From: CAXMST01 sp963793415
GTDB lineage: Bacteria > Actinomycetota > Thermoleophilia > Solirubrobacterales > 70-9
Assembly: GCA_963793415.1 (NCBI GenBank)
Contig: CAWCAC010000002.1
Span: 806,001 to 870,000 of the forward strand
Direction of reading: 5' to 3'
DNA length: 64,000 bases
The first letter of the stretch is position 1; every line of letters starts with the position of its first letter. The position numbers and the translations under genes are program-made. The notes below the pieces were generated by a model. That model worked only from the letters and a program-made list of their open reading frames with translations. It was not told the origin of the DNA and made no database searches. Below are positions 42,264-50,373 of the stretch, piece by piece.

Positions 42264-43723
42264 CCGCGGTCGGCCATGGCGTCCATGGCTGTGCGCAGCT
42301 GCTTGCGGTCGACCGCGCCCTTCGGGACGGGAATTGCCCGATAGGTGAAGCCGATGCCGAGCGTGAACCTGAAGATCAGCCGGCCGAGCTCGTCGTAGGC
42401 GGCGTTGCCCGCCTCCTCGTTGCCGCCCCAGCCGACCATCCAATCGCCGCTGCCGAGCAGCCGGGCGGAGCCGCAGCAGAAGGTGGCCGGCACGTCGGTG
42501 TCGGTAACCGACTCGACCAGCCGGGCGGTGCCCTTGTCCTCGTTGATCTTGTACCGGACCGCCCGCGGGGGCTCGGGCAGGAAGGTCCGGTTGTCGAAGA
42601 TCGTGATCGTGCCGTCGGACTCGACCCGCGCGTCGTGCTGGCCCCCGAACGGGTAGTCGCCGAGCGGGTCGCGGCGCACCTCGAGGCTCTCCGGGGTCGG
42701 CGTGCCGCCGAGCTTCCAGACGATGTCCCCGGTCTTCGTATCGATCTTGTAGACGGCGTCGGTGTGCCGCATCGAGACGATCAGGTAACGGCCGTCCTTC
42801 TCGACCGAGTTCCAGTGGACGACGTCGTAGGGCTCGTGGTCGAGGATCTCCAGGTCCCACCAGCGCCCGGTTTCCTCGAGGCCGATCTTGCCCCGAGAGC
42901 CCCAGCTCCAGATCTCCTTGCCGGCGGGGTCGAACTCCTGGATTTCGATCCCGATCACCCGGGAGTCCGGCGAGCCACCGAACTCCGAGGCGTCGTCCCG
43001 GTAGGTGACCTGGGCGCCGAACATGTAGTTCCCGTTCGGGAGCAGCAGCAGCTCGTGTACGTCCGCGACCGAGCCTGGGGCGCCGCTGAAGCTGTGAAGG
43101 AGCTTGTTCCGGAGGGTTCGGACCTCGAGGTCGCCGACCTGAGACGCCTGCTGGTCGACCGGCGACCAGGTCAGGGTCCCATCGGCGAGGACGCTGAAGT
43201 TGTTCGGCTCGCCGTTCGCCTTCACCCACCAGACCGGCGCGCCACCGCGATCGAAGATCGCGCCATAGCGGTCGACCAGCTGGGTCGTGAACATCCGCGG
43301 GCCGCCCTCGCGCTCGCGCTCGAACTTGTAGGTCGGGAAGTCGTCGGGGAGGCAGCGCAGGTGGAAGCGCCGGATTGAGCTGTGCCCGCGCTTGCGGAAG
43401 CCGACGGTGACGGCCTCGCCGGCCGAGGCGGCGACCGGGCTCGAGAAGTCGTGGCCGCGGAAGTTGGAGTCGTCGACCGCGGCCAGCCACCCCTCGGCTC
43501 CGCGCACCTTCAGCTCGACCCGCGACTCGGAGTCGCAGCCGCGCAACACGTAGTCCCGCGTCTGCCAGTCGAAGGCCGGATCCATCGCCTGGGCGGCGCC
43601 GAAGGCGGGACGATCGGCGGCGGCATTGGATGCGGCGGCGAGCGAGCAGACCACCGCAAGCACCAGCGCGATGCAGGTCGCTCTCAACCTCCCCTTACTC
43701 ATTACCGGAAAGCTACTACGCAT
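42260..43723 (-). CDS. Secreted arylsulfotransferase (ASST)-family protein
   Basis: A 487-residue precursor with a signal peptide (RATCIALVLAVVCSLAAASN near 13-33). It has the beta-propeller repeat pattern of the ASST family: GAIFDRGGAPVWWVKANG, DVVHWNSVEKDGRYLIVSMR, AVYKIDTKTGDIVWKLGGTP, and FGGQHDARVESDGTITIFDN. These last two His (VHWNS, GQHDA) fit the catalytic and binding positions. True ASSTs move sulfate from phenolic esters and do not use PAPS; many relatives have unknown function. It acts outside the cytoplasmic membrane. In a region with two PAPS-type sulfotransferases it is noteworthy. Confidence 0.83.
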   Translation of the reverse strand: MRSSFPVMSKGRLRATCIALVLAVVCSLAAASNAAADRPAFGAAQAMDPAFDWQTRDYVLRGCDSESRVELKVRGAEGWLAAVDDSNFRGHDFSSPVAASAGEAVTVGFRKRGHSSIRRFHLRCLPDDFPTYKFEREREGGPRMFTTQLVDRYGAIFDRGGAPVWWVKANGEPNNFSVLADGTLTWSPVDQQASQVGDLEVRTLRNKLLHSFSGAPGSVADVHELLLLPNGNYMFGAQVTYRDDASEFGGSPDSRVIGIEIQEFDPAGKEIWSWGSRGKIGLEETGRWWDLEILDHEPYDVVHWNSVEKDGRYLIVSMRHTDAVYKIDTKTGDIVWKLGGTPTPESLEVRRDPLGDYPFGGQHDARVESDGTITIFDNRTFLPEPPRAVRYKINEDKGTARLVESVTDTDVPATFCCGSARLLGSGDWMVGWGGNEEAGNAAYDELGRLIFRFTLGIGFTYRAIPVPKGAVDRKQLRTAMDAMADRG

Positions 43724-43783
43724 ACCGGGCCGTCAGCGGGCCAGGGCCTGGGCGTCCGCTGCGGGGCTAGAGTCCTCCGCCTG

Positions 43784-45010
43784 ATGAGGGAGGAGAGTCA
43801 AGCCAGGTTCCCGCTGCTCGACCCGCTGCGGGCGTTCGCCGCTATCTCGATCCTGGTCGTGCACACGGCAACTCTCTCCCGCGCCTTCACCGAGCCGGGC
43901 TACGGTCAGTTCCTCGCCCACCTCGACATCGGCGTCCCGTTCTTCTTCCTGCTCTCGGCCTTCCTCCTGTACCGGCCGTTCGTCGCGGCTCGAGTGGATG
44001 GAACGGACCGGACTCCGTTCCGCGAGTACGCGAAGCGCCGCTTCGTGCGGATCTTCCCCGCCTACTGGGCGGTGCTGACGATCGCGGCGATCGTCCCCGG
44101 CATGGCCGGCGCCTTCAGCGGCAACTGGTGGGTCTATTACGGCCTCCTGCAGAGCTTTCCGGTCTACGACCCGACCGGGGTCTGTGCCGTCGACCCGTTC
44201 CGCTGCGGGATCCCGGTCGCCTGGAGCCTGACGATCGAGGTCCTGTTCTACGCGACGCTTCCGTTCATCGTGCTCGGCATGGCCTGGCTCGGCCGGCGCT
44301 GGCGCGGCCGGCCGCTGACGCTCGAGTTCGGGCTCGTCGCCGTGCTGACGCTGGTCTCGATCTGGATCCAGAGCTCCGTCCCGACCGGCGACGCGCATCT
44401 GTTCCTGTTCTTCTCACCCTTCGGGCGCGGCTGGTGGTTCGGCCTCGGTCTCGCGCTGGCGGCGATCTCGGTTCAAGTCGCCCGGCTCGAGACCGAGCCC
44501 GCCTGGGTCGGCTGGCTCCGGGAGCGCCCGGGCCTGCCCGTCGTGGCCGGGGTGGCGGTCTTCTTCGTCGTTGCGGCCCTCCTGCTCGACCCGACGCCGT
44601 CGCTCGCGTTCCCGGTCACCGGCATCGGCCAGTACCTGGCGCAGTACCTGCTGTTCGGCGTAATCGCCGCCCTGGTCATCCTGCCGGCGATCTTCGGCAA
44701 GGACGGCGGCGGGCTCACCCGCAGGCTCCTGCGGCACCGCTCGCTCGTCTGGCTCGGCCTCGTCTCCTACGGGATCTTCCTCTGGCAGTTCCCGGTCCTG
44801 ATCCTCGTCTTCGACGAGTTCGGCGTCCAGGGCTTCCTGCCGCTGACCGCACTGACTCTCGGTCTGACGATTGCCTGCGCGGCGGCGAGCTACTACCTGC
44901 TCGAGCTGCCGCTGATGCGACGCGTGCGGAGCCGGCCGGCGGTTGCCGGGGCGGCGGCGGGCTCGGCCAGCGCGGAGCTGGCTCCCGTCAGTCCCAGTGC
45001 TCGGGCTTGA
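43784..45010 (+). CDS. Acyltransferase-3 family membrane protein
   Basis: A 408-residue protein with about ten membrane helices. The N-terminal PLLDPLRAFAAISILVVHTA holds the catalytic His, and FVRIFPAYWAVLTIAAIVP contains the conserved Arg-Ile-Pro-Tyr region. CAAASYYLLELPLMRRVR ends the last helix. These enzymes O-acylate (often O-acetylate) extracytoplasmic glycans or lipids. TAGAGT (43768-43773) is ten bases before the ATG. It is related to the second acyltransferase at 56,876. Its stop region overlaps the convergent methyltransferase gene by 23 bases. Confidence 0.9.
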   Translation: MREESQARFPLLDPLRAFAAISILVVHTATLSRAFTEPGYGQFLAHLDIGVPFFFLLSAFLLYRPFVAARVDGTDRTPFREYAKRRFVRIFPAYWAVLTIAAIVPGMAGAFSGNWWVYYGLLQSFPVYDPTGVCAVDPFRCGIPVAWSLTIEVLFYATLPFIVLGMAWLGRRWRGRPLTLEFGLVAVLTLVSIWIQSSVPTGDAHLFLFFSPFGRGWWFGLGLALAAISVQVARLETEPAWVGWLRERPGLPVVAGVAVFFVVAALLLDPTPSLAFPVTGIGQYLAQYLLFGVIAALVILPAIFGKDGGGLTRRLLRHRSLVWLGLVSYGIFLWQFPVLILVFDEFGVQGFLPLTALTLGLTIACAAASYYLLELPLMRRVRSRPAVAGAAAGSASAELAPVSPSARA

Positions 45011-45953
45011 TCTCGGAGGCACGCAGCGGCGGGCCGGGACCGAGCTTGGCGGGCTTGCCGCGAAGGACCCTCGAGATCACCCGCAGGGGCCGGTGCTCGA
45101 TCTGATGCAGTCGCATCCGCAGGCGCCGCTGCGCCTCGCGGGCGGCGACCAGCTCCCAGTGCTTCGCGGACCCGTCGGCCTCGGCCCGGCGGGCGCGCTG
45201 CTCCCAGGCCTCGAGCGTCTCCTCGTGAGCGCGCAGGTCGCGGAACGAGACCATGCTCGCGAGCGACCCGAGCTCCGGGATCTCAGCGTCGGAGGCGGCG
45301 AGCAGGACAGTCCGGTCCTCGCCCTCGCCGCCCGAGAGCCAGCTCGAGTCGTCGAGCTCGGCGCGCTCGGGAGCGTGGGCCGGGGCGACCGTCGCCGCGA
45401 TCGAGAGCCGCCGCCTGAAGATCGCCGAGTGCTCGAAACGAGCGACGATCGCGTCGGCGAGCGAATCGGCCGCTGCCTGCGCGGCGCCGTTCGTTTCGGG
45501 GCCGGCCGGCGGCACCGAGAGCGGCAGCGAGACGAGCATCACGCCGCCGTCGGCGAGCAAGCGACCGAGCTCGGCGATCGCGGCCTCGGGGTCGAGCTCC
45601 GGGGTCTGGGCATCGACGCAGACGACGGCGTCGAAGCTGCCCGTCGCCAGCGGCAGCGCCGCGGTCTCGGCCTCGACGAAGCGGATCCGCTCGCCGTAGA
45701 GGCGGGTCGCGATCTCGATCGCGCGTGAGTCCGGGTCGGTGCCGACGACCGTCTTGGCCCCGGCCTCGAGCAGGATCTGTGCGCCGTGGCCGCTCCCGCA
45801 GCCGGCGACGAGCACGTGGCGCCCGGCGACGGCACCCGCGGCCCAGCGATAGGCCACGTCGGACTCCGCGGCAGCGAGCCGGTCCTCGTCCTCGCCCGGG
45901 ATGCCGAACTCGGTCAGCTGAGAGGGCGCCTCTTCGAGGTCGCGCTCGCTCAT
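44988..45953 (-). CDS. Class I SAM-dependent methyltransferase
   Basis: The 321-residue protein has the SAM motif HVLVAGCGSGHGAQILLEAG near 46, VVGTDPDSRAI, and SFDAVVCVDAQTPELDPEA. An unusually long C-terminal part (about 190-321) is helical and charged, with EAWEQRARRAEADGSAKHWE suggesting a coiled coil. The ATG overlaps the upstream stop by four bases (45950-45953), making it the last gene of the PhyH - sulfotransferase - methyltransferase - methyltransferase operon. It overlaps the convergent acyltransferase gene tail-to-tail. Confidence 0.83.
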   Translation of the reverse strand: MSERDLEEAPSQLTEFGIPGEDEDRLAAAESDVAYRWAAGAVAGRHVLVAGCGSGHGAQILLEAGAKTVVGTDPDSRAIEIATRLYGERIRFVEAETAALPLATGSFDAVVCVDAQTPELDPEAAIAELGRLLADGGVMLVSLPLSVPPAGPETNGAAQAAADSLADAIVARFEHSAIFRRRLSIAATVAPAHAPERAELDDSSWLSGGEGEDRTVLLAASDAEIPELGSLASMVSFRDLRAHEETLEAWEQRARRAEADGSAKHWELVAAREAQRRLRMRLHQIEHRPLRVISRVLRGKPAKLGPGPPLRASEIKPEHWD

Positions 45954-46678
45954 GTGCCGATCGCCACCCTTGCGATCAACAGGTCGCGATCCTCGACGAC
46001 GTAGGCGGGAGCGCCCTGAAGCGGCGGCCGGATCCGATCGAGCGAGCTGAAGCCCGCCTCGAGCGCTGCCTCGGCGACTGCGTTGGCGGCCGGGCCGTGG
46101 CATTCGATCGCACAGATCGAGCGGGTCGCGTCCCGGGCCAGGCGGAGCGTCTCGGGATCGGAGGCGTGGTCCGGGTCTCCGGTGAGGACGACGACGTCGA
46201 AGCGCTCCTCGTCGGCCCGAGGCGACCATTCGCGCTGCTCGAGGAGCGCGAGCTCGGCCGAGCCGATCCCGAAGTGGTCGCGGAGCAGCTTCGCCCGGCG
46301 CAGGTGTTCGGGGCGGTCGTCGACGGCGACGACGCGACGCGCTCCCCAGTCGAGCAGGCGCTGGGCGATCCAGCCCTCGCCGCAGTGCAGGTCCAGCGCC
46401 GAGGGCGCCTCGGATACGGCGAAGGCGTCGAAGGCCGATGGCCGCAGCATCTGACCAAGGGTCCAGAGGCGCTGGCGGGCGCCCGGGTCGAGAGCGGCGG
46501 TGTGGATCGACGGCGTCAACTCCCAGCTCTGCTCCCAGCGCGGCCCGTCGAGCTCGGCGACGAGCCGCGGATCGAGCGCCGGGCCGGGCCCGCCGGGTTC
46601 GGGCAGGGCCGGTCCGCGCGGGATCGCGCGGGTCGTGTGGCGGATCGTCGCCGGCTTGTCAGTCGATCTCGTAGCCAA
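45950..46678 (-). CDS. Class I SAM-dependent methyltransferase
   Basis: A 242-residue protein with ALDLHCGEGWIAQRLLDWGA as the SAM loop (near 93; altered from the usual GxGxG), VVAVDDRPEHLRRAKLL, and a C-terminal beta strand pair. The TTG start at 46678 overlaps the sulfotransferase stop by 20 bases; no better start is seen. The N-terminal 60 residues contain WEQSWELTPSIHTAALDPG, which may form the acceptor lid. It is likely part of glycan or sulfated-product methylation. Confidence 0.76.
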   Translation of the reverse strand: MATRSTDKPATIRHTTRAIPRGPALPEPGGPGPALDPRLVAELDGPRWEQSWELTPSIHTAALDPGARQRLWTLGQMLRPSAFDAFAVSEAPSALDLHCGEGWIAQRLLDWGARRVVAVDDRPEHLRRAKLLRDHFGIGSAELALLEQREWSPRADEERFDVVVLTGDPDHASDPETLRLARDATRSICAIECHGPAANAVAEAALEAGFSSLDRIRPPLQGAPAYVVEDRDLLIARVAIGT

Positions 46679-47753
46679 GTCTCTTCAGCCGCGGTCCCAT
46701 GATCTCCACGCAGACCTGCTGCTCTTCGTCACTGAGATTGTCGCGCCATAGGCCCGGCTGCGCTGCACGGTTGCGTTCGGTCGTGCCGCGGCGCTTGTCC
46801 GGAACGGCGTCGAACGCCGTCGCCGAGAGCATCGCATCGAGCTCGGCGCGGGTCCGCTCGAGGCCGAGCCAGGCGTTGAGATCGTCGATCTTGGCGCCGT
46901 TGTCGGCGAGCAGGTCCTCGTAGCGGATCGTTCGCGAGAGGCCGGGCGTGTGGGCGTCGATCGCCCGCAGCGTCATGTCGACGTTGCAGGACCACAGGCG
47001 CGAGGCCCAGGCAACGCCCTCGAGCCGCTCCTCCGGGCTCGAGTAGGAGTAGCCCTGGTGGCGGGCGAGGAAGCCGCCTGGCGCGTAGGCGTGCATCAGC
47101 GAGTCGACCACGTCGCGCCCGTCCCGGACCAGGAACAGCGCCCGTGAGCGCGGCATCAGCGCCATCACGAGATCGGCGGCGTGCGAGCCGTTGACCTCCT
47201 TGATGATCAGCATCGGGTCGGGGGTGGTCGCGATCCCCTCGGCCCGGGCCCGCTCGATGAATGCGTATAGCCGGACCAGCGCGAAGCGCCGGGCCTCCGG
47301 CGCCCAGACCTCACGGTATGCCTGCGAGTAGGCGTAGACGGGCCGGCCGCCGAGATAGTTGTTGATCGTTCCCGGCACGTATTCGCCCTCGACCTCGCGC
47401 GGATCGCCGAAGGCGGGGGAGAGGTGGTTGGAGATGAACGACTCGTCGACCGGAAGCGCGTCGTAAGGGCGACCCGGGTCGCGATCGGGCCCGGGGGTGC
47501 GGAAAATCGTCGTCGCCTCCGGCTCCGGGAACAGGGGCCAGGTGAGCTGGCGCAAGAGCCAGGTGCTGCCCGAGCGGGGCGAGCCCCACATCCACACGAG
47601 CCGGCCCTCGAGCTCGGCCGCGTCGAACGGCAGGCCGGCATCGGCGTCGTAGCCGTCCAGGGCCGGCACCGGGTCGGTGGCGGGCGGCTCGCGGATCGGC
47701 CGCTGCGGCGTTCGCCCGAGCCGCCGGGACAGTCGTGCCTTCAAGCGATCCAT
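46659..47753 (-). CDS. PAPS-dependent sulfotransferase
   Basis: The 364-residue protein has the 5'-phosphosulfate loop GSPRSGSTWLLRQL (57-70) and the 3'-phosphate motif ALFLVRDGRDVVDSLMHAYA near 216. RTIRYEDLLADNGAKIDDLN and QPGLWRDNLSDEEQQVCVEI match the rest of the Sulfotransfer_1/3 fold. The acceptor is unknown; carbohydrate is likely from context. GGGAGGAG lies directly before the ATG. It lies between a PhyH-type oxygenase and two methyltransferases on one strand. Confidence 0.88.
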   Translation of the reverse strand: MDRLKARLSRRLGRTPQRPIREPPATDPVPALDGYDADAGLPFDAAELEGRLVWMWGSPRSGSTWLLRQLTWPLFPEPEATTIFRTPGPDRDPGRPYDALPVDESFISNHLSPAFGDPREVEGEYVPGTINNYLGGRPVYAYSQAYREVWAPEARRFALVRLYAFIERARAEGIATTPDPMLIIKEVNGSHAADLVMALMPRSRALFLVRDGRDVVDSLMHAYAPGGFLARHQGYSYSSPEERLEGVAWASRLWSCNVDMTLRAIDAHTPGLSRTIRYEDLLADNGAKIDDLNAWLGLERTRAELDAMLSATAFDAVPDKRRGTTERNRAAQPGLWRDNLSDEEQQVCVEIMGPRLKRLGYEID

Positions 47754-47809
47754 GGTCTCCTCCCGATCACGCGTGCGAGCCCGCGCCGCAGCGCGTGGCG
47801 GGCGCCCGT

Positions 47810-48892
47810 CTAAAGGACCAGGGGCACCGTCTTGTCCGGGTAAACCGAGGGTGCGAAGCACCAGGTCTCGGTCGCGTACCGGTTCTCGGTCATCTCCGGC
47901 CCGACCGCGGTGCGGTGCAGGCAGAAGTGGTCGAAGAGGATCGCGTCGCCGGGGTTGAAGGTCGGTCGTGCGACCTCGGCGCCCTGCCGGGACTCCTCGA
48001 CCTTCTGCGGCGAGACGGCCCAGGGGAACATCGCGCCCTCCGTGCCGGTCTCGACGATCTCGTCGTAGCGCCTGGCGACGACATCGAGGCCCGGGGCGAT
48101 GTCGCCGCAGCGGGTCAGCGCGATCCAGACGTTGCAGGTGCGGATGCCGCGCCCGAGGAAGGCACCGTCCTGGTGCCAGTCGGTCCCGGACTCGGGCGAG
48201 ACGCGGCGCAGCACCGACTTGTTCATCGAGAGCGCCGGGCGCTCGCCGAGGTAGTCGGTGATCGTCGCGCTGAGGCCGGAGACGTCGAAGGCGTCGAGCA
48301 GCTCGAACATCATCCGCGGCGAGTCGGGGGCCCAGACGGCATGGCCGCCCTTGACCATCCGGTTCCACTGGGCCGGGTCGAGCGGGTAGTCGGGCCCGGG
48401 GGCGAAGGGGTCGTACCAGGGCGTCGTCTCCGCCAGGGGTGCGCCGTCGATGTGGGCGTCGCGGGCGGCAAACGTCTCGTCGATCCCGGCCCGCATGCGC
48501 TCGGCCCGCTCGGGGTCGAGCAGCCCGCGGATGATCAGCGAGCCGCCGCCGAGGATGCCGTCGCGGACGGCGTCGCTGGTCAGCTCCGAAGCGCCGATCT
48601 CGGGCAGGCCGTCGGGCCGGGGAAGCTCGTCGACGACCGGGTCGGTGTCGGGTGAGCGGTCGGGCGCGGTGCGGTCGAGCTGGGCGAATGCTTCGTGGCG
48701 CAGCTGCACGATCCGCTTCTCGGTGGCGGCGTCGGACTCGGCACGGTTGGCTGCCATCAGCTCGCCGATCTCGGCCAGGGGATCGGCGCTCTCGACGGGC
48801 TCGTAGGCGGGAAGCTTGGTCGGCGGGGCCTCAGGCCGGCGCGGCGCGGGACTCGCGTGCTTCGATCCGCGGCGCTTCAGGATCGAGCGCAT
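47810..48892 (-). CDS. Phytanoyl-CoA dioxygenase (PhyH)-family oxygenase, copy 1
   Basis: This 360-residue non-heme iron, 2-oxoglutarate-dependent oxygenase has the facial triad: TDWHQDGAFLG (His-x-Asp near 242-244) and FDHFCLHRTAVGPE (distal His near 320). A Glu/Arg-rich N-terminal helix (ESDAATEKRIVQLRHEA) precedes it. PhyH proteins hydroxylate, or otherwise oxidise, lipids and natural products. A related copy, at 50,374, is in mirror orientation. GGAGG precedes the ATG by about six bases. It heads the operon containing the sulfotransferase. Confidence 0.87.
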   Translation of the reverse strand: MRSILKRRGSKHASPAPRRPEAPPTKLPAYEPVESADPLAEIGELMAANRAESDAATEKRIVQLRHEAFAQLDRTAPDRSPDTDPVVDELPRPDGLPEIGASELTSDAVRDGILGGGSLIIRGLLDPERAERMRAGIDETFAARDAHIDGAPLAETTPWYDPFAPGPDYPLDPAQWNRMVKGGHAVWAPDSPRMMFELLDAFDVSGLSATITDYLGERPALSMNKSVLRRVSPESGTDWHQDGAFLGRGIRTCNVWIALTRCGDIAPGLDVVARRYDEIVETGTEGAMFPWAVSPQKVEESRQGAEVARPTFNPGDAILFDHFCLHRTAVGPEMTENRYATETWCFAPSVYPDKTVPLVL

Positions 48893-49032
48893 TGTTCCTC
48901 CTGTCGGCGGTGGTACGGAGGTCTGAAGCTAGCAGGCACCGGGGGACCGGAACGGGCCCGATGAAGGACGAACTGGACCCCGTCCGCGGGGGAAATGGGG
49001 CACCTTTCAGCCGAGATGGGCGACGCTCGGCC

Positions 49033-49686
49033 TCAGGCCGGGCGGGCGGGCACGCCGACGACGGTGGCGCCGTCGGGGACGTCTTCGAGGACGACGGCGT
49101 TGGCGCCGACCTTGGCGCCCTCGCCGACCGATACCTCGCCGAGCACCTTGGCGCCGGAACCGATCGTCGCCCGCGGGCCGATCGTCGGTCCGACGACGCT
49201 AGGGGCGCGCAGGCCAAGGGTCACGAACGGGAAGATCGTCACCCCGCGGTGGACTTCGACGATTCCGTCGATCACGATCTGACCGTGGGCGAGGTGGACG
49301 CCGGGCTGGACGACGACCGGATCGCCGATATAGATCCCGGAGGTGAGGATCGCGAGGCGGTGGAAGACGCGCGGCAGCACCGGCACCCCGAGCCCCTGGA
49401 GCCGGGCCTTGGCCCGGTACATCGCCTGGGCGAGGAAGCCGTCGCTCTCGTAGGCGAGCCGCAACGCCTCGAGCAGGACGCGCTTCGGATCGGCGCCGTC
49501 GAGTGGCCGGCCGCGGTTGCGGGAGGTGACGCGCGCGTCGGCGACGACGGCGGCGATGAACGGCGGGTGCTGAGCGCGGACCATGCGGCGGAACTCGCGC
49601 ATCTGCAGCTTCTTGCCGCGGGCGGCATCGCGGGCGCTTTTGGCTGGCTTGCCGTTGTTGGCGTTCGGGGCGGCGGCACTCTCCAT
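49033..49686 (-). CDS. Hexapeptide-repeat acyltransferase (CysE-like), copy 1
   Basis: A 217-residue protein with a helical N-terminal domain and a left-handed beta-helix whose C-terminal part (TIGPRATIGSGAKVLGEVSV, then VLEDVPDGATVVGVPARP) is like serine O-acetyltransferase. The repeat region includes GDPVVVQPGVHLAHGQIVID. Sugar or amino acid O-acetylation is likely, but true CysE activity is uncertain given the glycan context. TATCCT (49695-49700, minus strand) is eight bases upstream of the ATG. It is divergent from copy 2. Confidence 0.82.
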   Translation of the reverse strand: MESAAAPNANNGKPAKSARDAARGKKLQMREFRRMVRAQHPPFIAAVVADARVTSRNRGRPLDGADPKRVLLEALRLAYESDGFLAQAMYRAKARLQGLGVPVLPRVFHRLAILTSGIYIGDPVVVQPGVHLAHGQIVIDGIVEVHRGVTIFPFVTLGLRAPSVVGPTIGPRATIGSGAKVLGEVSVGEGAKVGANAVVLEDVPDGATVVGVPARPA

Positions 49687-49694
49687 CGCGGCGG

Positions 49695-49746
49695 AGGATA
49701 GGCAGCGGGCCCGGGGCGAGCGGGGCCGGGGCGCATGCGTGAGAAT
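49695..49746. promoter_or_regulatory. Divergent promoters at the centre of the mirrored module
   Basis: TATCCT (49695-49700, minus strand) is eight bases from the ATG of copy 1, and TGAGAAT (49740-49746) is eight bases from the ATG of copy 2. Both are leaderless-type. Confidence 0.45.
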
Positions 49747-49754
49747 CAGCCGCC

Positions 49755-50345
49755 ATGGCCGCCGAACCGCCAGTCGCGCCCCCGAGCCCTCCCGGCGCCG
49801 TCGGCCTCGCGGCCACGCTGCTCGCCGACGCGGGCGCGACTGCTGCCTTCCGCGGCGAGCGCCACGAGTTCCGCTCGAAGCTCGATGCGGCCTGGCAGAT
49901 GCTGCGCCTCGCGCTCGTCAGCGACGCCTACGCAGGCCAGGCCCTCTACCGGCTCGGCGCTGCCCTACGGCGCCGGCGCGTGCCGGTGTTGCCGGCGCTG
50001 CTGCGGCGGCTGGCGATCGCCACCGCCGCGATCTACGTCGACGAGCGGGCCGTCGTCCATCCGGGCGTCTACTTCGTCCACGGCCAGGTCGTGATCGAGG
50101 GGTCGGTCGTGATCCATCCCGGCGTCGTCCTGTCTCCAGCTGTGACCCTTGCCGCGGAGCCGGGGGGGCGGCTCGTGATCGGGCCGGGGGCCAGCCTCGG
50201 GACCGGGTCGCGTGTGCTCGGCAGCTTCAGCGTCGGCGCGCGGGCCAAGATCGGTGCCGGTTCGGTAGTCCTCACCGATGTCCCCGCTGGGGCCACGGCG
50301 GTCGGGATTCCGGCCGTCCTCAGGGCCGCGCCGGGGCCGGGCTGA
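49755..50345 (+). CDS. Hexapeptide-repeat acyltransferase (CysE-like), copy 2
   Basis: A 196-residue paralogue of the divergent gene at 49,033: RLALVSDAYAGQALYRLGAA aligns with its RLAYESDGFLAQAMYRAKAR, and YVDERAVVHPGVYFVHGQVV with its YIGDPVVVQPGVHLAHGQIV. It ends VLTDVPAGATAVGIPAVLRA. It is less Lys-rich at the N-terminus than copy 1. It is followed after 28 bases by PhyH copy 2, so the pair mirrors the pair to the left. The substrate is unknown. Confidence 0.8.
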   Translation: MAAEPPVAPPSPPGAVGLAATLLADAGATAAFRGERHEFRSKLDAAWQMLRLALVSDAYAGQALYRLGAALRRRRVPVLPALLRRLAIATAAIYVDERAVVHPGVYFVHGQVVIEGSVVIHPGVVLSPAVTLAAEPGGRLVIGPGASLGTGSRVLGSFSVGARAKIGAGSVVLTDVPAGATAVGIPAVLRAAPGPG

Positions 50346-50373
50346 GCGCAGTTGGGCTGCTACCTTGCGGCCC

